A stretch of 64,000 nucleotides of DNA from Roridomyces roridus (lineage: Eukaryota; Basidiomycota; Agaricomycetes; Agaricales; Mycenaceae), in the NCBI GenBank assembly GCA_029378245.1, contig JARKIF010000127.1, positions 1-64,000 on the forward strand, given 5' to 3'. How positions within the stretch are numbered: position 1 is the stretch's first letter; each line of letters begins with the position of its first letter. The position numbers and the translations under genes were made by a program. Below, piece after piece: positions 56,061 to 64,000 of this stretch. The notes below the pieces were generated by a model. That model was not told the DNA's origin. It worked only from the letters and a program-made list of their open reading frames with translations, and did no database searches.

Positions 56061-56212
56061 GACTACGGGTTCAATGGACGTTTCCAGCTGTAACAGAGAT
56101 GTGTGAACCTCAACATAGATTTAATCCTGGAGGCGAGGATCAAGGGCGACGGACTCTGCGTACCTCGAACAGAACGTCCACATCAAACAAGTGACATCTT
56201 GTAGGCTACCAT

Positions 56213-56430
56213 CGGTTCCGGGAAACTTTCTGGCCGATCTGAGTCTAGTGGAGCCAACATACGGAAGCCGTAGCCTCAAGGGGTCCGATGCGCGCTGGAG
56301 AGCCAGCACGACCGACTTGGTGGGGGCGTCTCGGGGGGAGACGATGGTGGTAGTGAACGGACCAGGAGGCTGGCAGTGTCCGCCTCATGCATACGATTTC
56401 GATGGTGGGTCCAAGGTGTATTCACCGGTG
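56213..56430. repeat. Segmental duplication, copy 1
   Basis: Shares with 63722-63935, in order and orientation, GCCGATCTGAGTCT, TTGGTGGGGGC, GGAGGCTGGCAGTGT, CATGCAT and GGTGGGTCCAAGGTGT..TTCACCGG. Both copies follow a DHA1-like C-terminal relic. The next 56431-56560 has a short direct repeat (GTGCCAGTCT..CAGAG(C/T)TTGAAG). No gene is supported in 56061-56696. Confidence 0.75.
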
Positions 56431-56696
56431 CCAGTCTCCAGAGCTTGAAGTTGCTTGAAGAGCTCCGGAAGCTTGCGGACTGACGTTTCGGGGGACGTGC
56501 CAGTCTGCCAGAGTTTGAAGAGCTGCGGGCCCGGGACTTGACATTGACGTTGCATAAGTAGTGGCCTCGCCTCGTTTCGACCAAGTTTCAACACAGGAAA
56601 GTTGTGAGCAAGCCATTGCACCGTGAATTTATGAACGAAAGCGTCTCTGTTGGTGGTCGAGGAGGAAAAGAGCCTTTGTTTTGACCAAATTGGGAC

Positions 56697-57840
56697 ATGT
56701 CCCTCTCCCATCACCTCTTCCTCGTCTCCTCATTTTCTACCGCATTCACCACCTACTGCTTCAACTTGGGCCCACGTGGTATCGACCCCGCGGCATGCCC
56801 CACACTACACGTACCCGGCGTTGACTCTGTAGCCCTCCGGGACGCAGATGTGGGTGTCCACTACGCCACGCCGGGGACGAGCCACAGGCTCGTCGTTCCT
56901 CCCCCCATATCCTCTAGGGGACTATCATCTCCTGACTTGTCAGAAGTCGACTGGCCCGCGCCTTCCCTCGCATGGGAGGCGTTCTACCCGAACGGTAGCA
57001 TCAACCCCGCCGCTGCGATCCCGGGCGGCTTCGGGTTCTACGTGGCAGGCCCAGCGGCTTTCTCTGAAAAGCTAGCTGCGGGTGCGACACATGCGGTACT
57101 AAGTTATCGCATGATGCTGCAGGAGGGCTGGGAGTGGGTCAAGGGCGGGAAACTTCCCGGCATATGTGCGTGCGCTATGATGCTTGCTCTATCACCTGGC
57201 ATTGATTTCTTCAGATGGCGGCGAGGGAAACTCGTCGTATGCATGTACAGGCGGGCGTCAAGAAGCCCGCTCCAAGTGCTTTAACGTGCGGCCCATGTGG
57301 AGGTGTCGATGCGTCCATTTTGCTCTCGTCCTTTGAGACTGATCCGTGCAGGCCGAAAGGTCAGGGAGAACTGTACACGTACCTCCCTTTAACAGACCGA
57401 AATCAGCAGCAACTGTCAGCAGTCCCGCCGTATTCGACGGGCAACGCCCAGTACGGCTTTTCCGTCGGCCGGAATGCCTTTAATTTCGACGTCGGAAGGT
57501 GGATAACTCTGGCTTTTCGAGTCAAGCTGAACGATGTTGGCTCCGAAAATGGTGTGTCTCCTGCGCTCTTCCTGTTTGGCGTTCCCTTGACTTTTATCTG
57601 CAGGTGAACTGGAGTTGTGGGTAGACGGGGAGTCCGTCATCAGCGTCTCAGGCCTCACGCTGCGCGACTCGGACAAGTCACGAATAAAAGGCGCGCATTT
57701 CCAAACTTTCTTTGGCGGTGAGTATTCGGATCTCTTGTTCTCGACATCGATTGATTTTAGCAGGCCATGAAGTCGACTGGGCTTCGCCGAAGGACCAGCG
57801 CGCGTGGTTTGCTGATTTATCTGGTGCTATTATAGAGTAA
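56697..57840 (+). CDS. Polysaccharide lyase family 14-type protein, copy B
   Basis: Exons 56697-57165, 57215-57302, 57352-57551, 57604-57717 and 57764-57840 join in phase to 315 residues, with the same intron positions as copy A. The N-terminus MSLSHHLFLVSSFSTAFTT is a plausible signal peptide. Core motifs: PAPSLAWEAFYPNGSINP, PGGFGFYVAGP, VLSYRMMLQEGWEWVKGGKL, YACTGGRQE, GELYTYLPL, YGFSVG, GRWITLAFRVKLNDVG, GELELWVDGESVI, IKGAHFQTFFGG, WASPKDQRAWFADLSG. Expected to be a secreted polyuronate lyase with a jelly-roll fold. A pogo-like element begins 12 bp after the stop and may supply the polyadenylation region. Confidence 0.88.
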
Positions 57841-57852
57841 CTTATGCGGATA

Positions 57853-58415
57853 CAGTAGAGTCTCTCTTATGGAATACCATCATATGGAATAACCGTGGTA
57901 TGGAATAGGATTTGGGCCGCTCCCGGGTCGGGAACAGCCAAATATTCCACTCACCGTCTTCTGGAATATGGAATAGGCTGCCGGTCCCATTATTCCACAT
58001 CGCGGTCGCCGAAAATGGCAAAATGAGGGTGTTTGAGTGATCTGGAGGTCGAAATCCAGCATTGTTCACTGATAACAATCAACTTTGTCGCTCTGGTGGC
58101 CATTGTCTCTCGCTGATAGCTTGTTTGATCTCAATTCTGTGACCCCATCACATACTGATCCTGCTGATGGCAAGACCGTGGGCCTGTATTGCAGATGCGC
58201 TATGTGCTTGAGTCTGTCTAAACACACACACTCTCTCTCTCAGCATTGAAATGGCACGGGACTGGACAATATTCCGTATTTTGAGAATACCTTTGAATTT
58301 ACAAAAAATAAAATAAATAATTCAAAAATAATCCATATATTCCATGTGGAATAACTGTCATATGGAATAGCCTTCGGACCCCTCCCGACAATATTCCATA
58401 TGAGCAACTCTACTG
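57853..58415. mobile_element. 563-bp Tc1/mariner-pogo-like MITE
   Basis: Ends CAGTAGAGTCTCTC..ATGGAATA and, inverted, TATTCCATATGAGCAACTCTACTG, flanked on both sides by TA (57851-57852 and 58416-58417). CAG ends and a TA duplication fit Tc1/mariner, and the end sequence resembles pogo/Tigger-like termini. The word ATGGAATA and its complement recur inside near both ends. No transposase ORF, so non-autonomous. Confidence 0.8.
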
Positions 58416-58417
58416 TA

Positions 58418-59180
58418 TAATGGACACGACTTCTACGGTGCATGACGGGTCCGGAACGCGTCGGCCCTGTCGGATTCCTCTCGTTTCTTCGCGTCAGCCC
58501 ATAGCTATATAGCTCTTAGCTAAAGATACTTACTTGACCTCTGAGCGAGCGTCATCCATGCATTAGACGCGCCAGCCTCTCCATCTGCCACGGTGCCACC
58601 CGCGCCAGTCCAAACGCTCAGCTCATCTTCTATCTGACCCCTGTTGTCCTTTCAATACGACTTGTGGCAAGGGTGGCTCGCATTGGCTAGCACTTGTTCT
58701 GGATAGATCCCGGACGTCTGAGAACCCTGTAGCCTATTTCATCCTCGAATCTCTCCTCGCATCTAGGCGTTTCCGGATCCGGCGTCGAACAAGAAGCAGA
58801 GGTTCCACGTGAGCCATCTCCCTTGCTTTCTGAGGTTCCTAGATTCGATCCTAAATCCGTTTTCAGCTCAGGCTCTACTGGACTACTTGGTACACAGGCG
58901 ACGTAGCCCCGCGGCACAGAACGGATCCGACATTGGCCTCATTCTGCTGTCTCTGAAGTGACGCAAGCCGTTCGCGTTGACTCAGTGATCACCGGAGGCG
59001 GGCTCGGCCAGTCCCGTCGGCGAATATAGCGGGTTTCCGATCTCGATTTTCATGGCACTGAGGCTCACTCCGTCTGGAGCCCGTACGCACAAGAATTGTC
59101 ATTCAGCCTACCACTGTCAAATTCACGTGCGCTCGCTCCGCTCATTCATTCACTTTCAATAAGTACGTCAAATGACTCTC
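58418..59180. other. Intergenic, no supported gene
   Basis: Short ORFs only, for example 58917-58687 on the minus strand, with no known motif or good exon pattern. Confidence 0.35.
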
Positions 59181-59187
59181 GAGTCTG

Positions 59188-59535
59188 ATGCTTACTGATA
59201 TCTGGAGATCTGGAGGTCTGCTCGAGCACCCTGCGACGAATATACCGATGAGCTGTGCGTTTCGCCGTCTACTCTCTCACAAATTGGCGGGAATTCGAGA
59301 TAGATACTTATCGGATGTATGTGTTATTCTTTTAGCGCCGCTAATACTCTATGTACGTTCTCACTGTTTCTCCGTTTTTAGGTCGAAGAACGCACCGCCT
59401 TCGGTTCATCCGTGCTCATCTGCGGCGAAAGTGCATCCATCAGTCAAGCTAGCAGGGACGGATATACTGTACAATTTTACCGCGGTGTACGATTGGCTGA
59501 TCAAGGCGCTTTCGGACAGAACGCACACCATGTAA
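59188..59535 (+). CDS. Possible small two-exon gene, unknown
   Basis: MSCAFRRLLSHKLAGIRDRY..LSD (ATG 59251) meets a GTATGT donor at 59317. After TTTTTAG the phase-matched second exon reads VEERTAFGSSVLICGESASI ..QFYRGVRLADQGAFGQNAHHV and stops near 59532. The read-through ORF (59188-59535) is the alternative. No family recognised; it could be chance. Confidence 0.25.
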   Translation: MLTDIWRSGGLLEHPATNIPMSCAFRRLLSHKLAGIRDRYLSDVCVILLAPLILYVRSHCFSVFRSKNAPPSVHPCSSAAKVHPSVKLAGTDILYNFTAVYDWLIKALSDRTHTM

Positions 59536-59705
59536 CACCCCACCGAGTAACGCCGTAAGTACAATGATAGACAATTGGCTGGCGTTCGGTGGTCCAGGGG
59601 CAGTGAAATGGAGATTGATGAACTTCGACCAATCACGAGTCGTTCTTGAAAGCTGTGGTTCTTCCCTTGTCCCTTGTTCTTCCCGCTTTAGTTTCTTGGA
59701 CCCGA

Positions 59706-59712
59706 TATAAAA
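59706..59712 (+). promoter_or_regulatory. TATA box of the gene at 59748
   Basis: TATAAAA in GATATAAAAGTG, 36-42 bp before the ATG at 59748. Confidence 0.55.
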
Positions 59713-59747
59713 GTGAACCGTCCCCCGTTTCTTTTTCCGCCAGTCAG

Positions 59748-60467
59748 ATGCACGACTTGACTTCTCTACAGAGTTCCCTCCTCTTCGGGTCCCTGTCCCT
59801 GATTCCCAACAACACTCTCCGCTATATCCTACTCGCCCTTTTTGCCCTCCTTATCCTCGGCCACGCCATTCATCTACAGCGCCCGTCGGTTCGGCTGAAC
59901 TGCGTCGAGCGCCACGTCGATAAAGCGGAGGCAACCATTTGTCATGCAAAATCCTACTGTTCATCCAAGGATTTTCTGTGCCTCTGCAAACAGGGTCTGC
60001 GGCTCTTAGAGTGAGTTCTCACTCCGATCTCAATTTGACGTTGGTATTCACCTGGTCCGGAAGGGTCAAACGAACCTTGTCGCGGGTCAAATGCTGCATA
60101 CTTGGGTCGACGGCGGTCTTGACCTGGAAGAAATATCGCATCCTCTCCAAAGATATCGAAACTTGCGCGAAGGACATCGAGAAGATCAGGGCCGTCGTGG
60201 AGGTTCGCGATCCCGCTAGGGGTCATACTCGAGGATATTAATTTGAACACATAGTTGATATTGGAAGTGGAACGCCAGCGTCGATTCACAGAGGATATTA
60301 GCGACACGGAGGCCATGCTTTCTGGTTTCCGGGTCTCCGGTACGTGTGCGTATTCTGCTGCTAAAATGTTCAATTTATGCCGCCTCCCAGCCACCAGGGC
60401 CATCACATATCCGCATCCGCGCCATGTCGGGCAGCAATCCTACGCATCAGCCGGGAACTCGGTCTAA
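59748..60467 (+). CDS. Small agaricomycete membrane protein with coiled-coil tail
   Basis: Exons 59748-60010, 60064-60202 and 60255 onward join in phase. The protein opens MHDLTSLQSSLLFGSLSLIP, with one TM helix (YILLALFALLILGHAIHL). A helical segment with heptad-like pattern follows: VERHVDKAEATICHAKSYC, KKYRILSKDIETCAKDIEKI and EVERQRRFTEDISDTEAML. I recall the LQSSLLFGSLSLIPNNT..LHxQRPS pattern from many paralogous small proteins in agarics; role unknown. The last exon is taken as unspliced to the stop at 60467 (GQQSYASAGNSV). A GTACGT at 60340 could instead start a further intron, so the C-terminus is uncertain. Confidence 0.65.
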
Positions 60468-60930
60468 AGTCTGGGTCCTTTGGCGTGGGCGTTCCAACCG
60501 GCTTGAATGATTTGCTGTTTATGTCTCACATCCCGAATGCTTTCTTCGCTAGCGCAGTTGTTATTTTCTATTGCCTTGCTCTGCTATATATTATGCCGAT
60601 GTTGACTTTCTTGTTGATTTTACCTGTTCTAAATTCCAATCATTTCCCGCCTGGGGGTCAAATCGGAGTCCGCAACACGAGAACTGCTCGGCGAATGAGG
60701 ACGAAAAGGAGAAAGTGCCAACACGCGCGATGGCTGGCGCCAGAAAATCCGTCAAGAACCGAAGATGGTCGGATCAATCGGATTCCCACGGTTCAATGTT
60801 GAGGTTCAACCTTGAACTTTGACGTAATTTTGTATTTCTGCGAGGTGGAAGTGCACTGAGCACTCGCGGTGGTGGACACATTAATGATGTACTTACCTGG
60901 TTTCGCTCTCATTAAACAGCACATAGATAG
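60468..60930. other. Intergenic, no supported gene
   Basis: A hydrophobic ORF (60522-60640) may belong to an alternative end of the preceding gene. Otherwise nothing recognised. Confidence 0.3.
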
Positions 60931-60934
60931 ATCT

Positions 60935-61045
60935 GGACTAGCTGGAAGTCGAAGATGATTCCTGGACCAATCAAGGTGATTCCCTGTTTTCCAGTTACAT
61001 AGCTCGTGCAAGTTCATTTGAAAAGGCAAATCACAATGTCGGCTG
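60935..61045 (-). pseudogene. Single-exon relic of a DHA1-like MFS gene
   Basis: Reads GITLIGPGIIFDFQLVQI, matching GITLIGAGVIFNFQPIQM of the 53.7-kb pseudogene. Flanking intron text (GTTAGCTCG/CATAGCTCGTGCAAG.., TTTGAAAAGGCA) is also shared, so it derives from genomic duplication and not from an mRNA. Confidence 0.6.
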
Positions 61046-61245
61046 CTTCGAGCGGAGGGATTTACAAGACATATTGTGGTCAAGTGAATCAAGAAGGAAA
61101 GCCATATGGGATTGATCAAATCATAATTGAATCGTGGGGCAGGTCCGCGGAGATTGAACTCAACTGTCGGGAGTGAAAATCGTCGATAGTACATAAGTCT
61201 ACTTGAAATTTCTATTTCCTTCCAACTGGAGTCAAGACCACGCTC

Positions 61246-63003
61246 CTACTTGACCGCGTGCTTTGCGAACCGACTCTTCATCCTGATCTGTTTCCCATAC
61301 CGCCATAATAGAATCGGGCTAACAGAAGGTCAGGACGTTCGAAGGTTGTAGGGATAGGTTCAACTCACGCAGGACACCCAATAGCGATGGCTACAACAGC
61401 AAGGACCGTATTGCCCTTCCCGTACCCCAGCTTGTCGTACATACTCTCTGCAAAAAGCGGGAATGCAAACCCACACAGCGCGCGGAGGCAATAGGCCGCT
61501 GCGAGGGCGCTGGCGGCGTATGTGGTGAAGGCGTCGATGATGTATCTGGAAAAAAAGCTCAAAATAAATAAGAAAGAGAGCCTGAAAAGACGCGACTTCC
61601 ATTTGGATTGACTGGAAGTTCAGGATGCTACCTGCTCCGATGAATACGATGCCCTAGGACAATGCATTTCAGCTCCAACCTTAGGTCAATGAATGAATGA
61701 ACCAACGATATCAGCTACTATCCAGTGCACTTTGGCCTGCACAGCCCATCCGGTTATGAGGAATCCAATCGGTAGGAGTATCGATCCAGGAACCATGGAC
61801 GCTGCATCAACGCGTCTAACCAATCCAAACAAGTGAGTTGAAAATTGGCACGCACGTAATCGAAACTCGGGCTGCCCCACCCCACCGTACCTCTGCTTGA
61901 GCACTCTGTAGATATAATCCATCAAGCGGGCGCCGATCTGCGACGCGCCGGAAACCCCAATTCCCAGAGCGAGGTAATGCAGCCCAGAGGCGCCCACACT
62001 CTGGCCGTACGTGCCCTGGAACATTAATGGCATGGAGGTGAGGAAGACTACGGTAGTAATAAAATTACGGGATTTGCACGAAGAACAGGTCTTGGGACGC
62101 ACGGTACTTTTGTGCAATGTACGCACCGCAAATGGGACCAACGACAGGACCAAGAAGAGGGGCCAAAGTATATATGGCGACAGCCTGTCCTCGTTCTTCA
62201 GCGCTCCATATATCTCCCAAGACACCACCTCCGATCTATTAAATCAGCAGTTGAACGAATGAGCAAAGGTGAACAAACCGCCAGAGGCGCACTCCCTCCA
62301 ATCCCAGCCAGGAATCTAAACGCAAGGAGTTCGCCGGTGTTCTGGGCGAACCCGCAAGCTAGATTCCATACCAAGTACCATAGATTGGCGCCTTGTATTA
62401 TACGATTCCTCCCCTGGTCGGAGAATGAGTGGATAGCCGAAATGAACTTGAGCAAAGAAGACTTGCGAATATTTCGGATAGAGGGCCGAGAAACTGGTAA
62501 TCTGATTAGTTGCCTGCGTTGCCGAACAACGGTCTGCTTACTAGTGGGCCAATGGCTAACACAACAGGGCATTCATCAAGTACCGAAAGAATGAGAATAC
62601 GTCGAGCACGCACCATACGACAAAATGAAAATACTGGTGAACAGGGCGACGACCACCTCATTTGTGACACCAAAATCGTGGGCGACTTGATCGCTACCTG
62701 GGGCGATCATACTGGAGGAGACTGGGGAGACGAAGGTGAATGCAGAGGCCGTGATCGTCGCCGCCCATTTCTTCCTACGACTCCAGCTGTCCAAGTCAGC
62801 GAGATGCAAAGCCGCCGGATGAAAGGAGAGTCGCACTTTCTGGGATTCAGTGGATCACCAGGGCCTTCCCAATCCACGATGAGATCTTCAGGCTCCTGGG
62901 ACTGCCCTGTGAAGGCAGCGTCCTTCTCTGAGTCGAGTGGAGCCTGTGGCACGTTCACGGTCGAGTCTGGCCAGTCCCTGCTGATATTCGCTTCAGCGGA
63001 CAT
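61246..63003 (-). pseudogene. DHA1-like MFS pseudogene (104-residue deletion, lost donor)
   Basis: Runs from MSAEANISRDWPDSTVNV (63003) to RMKSRFAKHAVK (61246) on the intron plan of the intact gene. After GAYIAQK the sequence jumps straight to the intron before FLTSMPLMFQGTYG. The about 104 residues from STWRWA to GLF (TM6, the central loop and TM7 region) are gone, in frame. Near the end the donor after FQSIQM is GGAAGT instead of GTxxGT (at 61600), and reading through the 55-nt intron shifts the frame. The intron at 62466 starts with GCAAGT. Remaining exons are open and well conserved (LWYLVWNLACGFAQNTGE, GIGGSAPLAIGGGVLGD), so loss is recent. Not a working transporter. Confidence 0.8.
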
Positions 63004-63189
63004 GGAGGATAGAAAGAAGGGGTGGCGGGTAACAGTATGAACGTGGCCTTGAAGAAGGCAGCGCACTACCGTAGCACGATGAGCCACACCATTCGGGTAT
63101 AATGGGGAAGAGGAAGGGAAGTTCCGCGGATATGTGTAAAAAGCCGTCCCTACTTCATTTTTGGTGCAGGAAAGCCCGGGGTATGTACC

Positions 63190-63390
63190 TCGCTACTTGA
63201 CCGCGTGCTACGCAAACCGACTGAGGATGGGCTGAATCCTAGTCCTTATCTGCTTCCCATATATCATTGGCCTAGCCGGGTCCGCGGCGGTCAACGGACG
63301 TCCAAGAATTCAAAGTGGACTGAGGACTCACAAGACGCCCAATAGTGATGGTTATAACAGCAAGCACCGTGTGCATGCCACGGTGTCCCG
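63190..63390 (-). pseudogene. C-terminal relic of a DHA1-like MFS gene
   Basis: Contains SRFA*HAVK* (63192-63222) and TVLAVITITIGRLV (about 63340-63380), matching SRFAKHAVK and NTVLAVVAIAIGCPA. An in-frame stop and missing exons show it is dead. It lies just upstream of the pseudogene at 61246-63003, in the same orientation. Confidence 0.65.
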
Positions 63391-63721
63391 TTCTGATTCC
63401 GTTCACGCACGTAGCTGACCTGGAACGGCGTCAAAATTGAGATGGGAGGGAAGGTGGGGTGGAGAAGTCGAGACAAGGATTCGGTGGATGAGCTTGGGGA
63501 CAGCTTGGAATCGCACTACTTCGCCTATCGCTAAGTACTAGAATCGGACTAGGCGTTCCACGGACGTCCGAGAATCCAAAGTGGAGTAGTGAGGACATCC
63601 AATTCCGATTTGAGACAGTTCAGCTCGACGGTCAGACCGAGAACTAGGCCATTCAAAAATCTTGGTATGCCTGGAGATTTCAGAGGGAGAGTAGCACTCT
63701 AATCTCTTCTGTGGCGGGAAG

Positions 63722-63935
63722 GTTCCTCGCCGATCTGAGTCTGGCGGAGCCAAGATACGACTCCGATGGGCGCTGAATAGCCGGGATATTGAGCGCGACC
63801 CACTTGGTGGGGGCAATTCCGAGAGGGGATACCATGATGGTGGTGGAGGAACGAGGAGGCTGGCAGTGTGCCCTGTCTGTCATGCATGCACGGCTTTATA
63901 GGATGGTGGGTCCAAGGTGTGTTCACCGGACCAAT
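63722..63935. repeat. Segmental duplication, copy 2
   Basis: Partner of 56213-56430 (see there), 7.5 kb away in the same orientation. No gene is supported in 63391-64000. Confidence 0.75.
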
Positions 63936-64000
63936 ACCATGCATCGAGCACGTGCATCCACGAACGCCAACGGCGAGGCGCGGCGGAACGACCAGATGGC

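Noticed and set aside
1..64000. CRISPR arrays or prokaryotic operons
   Set aside because: No regularly spaced repeats with unique spacers; splicing and gene families are plainly fungal.
1..64000. Secondary-metabolite gene cluster
   Set aside because: Transporters, an SDR relic, a GST and a reductase are present, but no polyketide synthase, peptide synthetase, terpene synthase or P450 was found.

Overview
The window looks like nuclear DNA of an Agaricomycete (mushroom-forming basidiomycete). Nearly every gene is cut by 45-60 nt introns with GTRNGT donors and YAG acceptors. The gene families are typical of Agaricomycetes: a fungal phi-like GST, a PL14-type lyase, a cutinase, a Delta-12 desaturase, a 7-TM protein with a VVWRAW motif, and large sets of Dal5-like and DHA1-like MFS transporters. 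There are no prokaryotic operons, no CRISPR array, and no tRNA or rRNA that I could support. Exon models were built by hand; the main single-copy models were checked for phase at each junction.

Layout. 0-5 kb: a short-chain dehydrogenase pseudogene (minus strand), a 176-bp tandem duplication, and a decayed DNA transposon (1265-4713) with 19-bp inverted ends and a zinc-finger ORF. 5-7.3 kb: Dal5-like MFS copy 1. 7.3-29.7 kb is mostly single-copy: a beta-propeller-like protein, a secreted AKPV-repeat protein, an NADPH-FMN reductase, a single-pass membrane protein, a GST, a PET8/SLC25A26-like carrier, a 7-TM protein, a two-domain GPI-type protein, a second secreted/GPI-type protein, an NTF2-like protein and a CRAL-TRIO/RhoGAP protein. 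30-44 kb: four more Dal5-like MFS copies in direct tandem (copies 2-5). 44.5-46.7 kb: an intact DHA1-like MFS gene. 47-58 kb: a Delta-12 desaturase, two PL14-type lyases in inverted orientation and a cutinase, mixed with relics of both MFS families and with small DNA transposons. 58-64 kb: a small transmembrane protein, a second broken DHA1-like copy, and further relics and segmental duplications.

The most informative part is the pair of locally amplified MFS families and their visible decay. Dal5-like copies 1, 2 and 4 look intact. Copy 5 has lost an intron acceptor but keeps the frame, because the 48-nt intron reads through. Copy 3 has lost transmembrane helix 12, yet a new splice junction could restore its tail. 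Torn relics lie at 50.2-50.55 kb and 53.6 kb. Of the DHA1-like genes one is intact, one carries a nonsense codon, one has lost about 104 residues plus a splice donor, and three are fragments. Several introns in these tandem copies use GC-AG instead of GT-AG. GATAAG sites lie about 100 bp upstream of Dal5-like copies 2 and 3, which would suit nitrogen-regulated permeases; that is inference.
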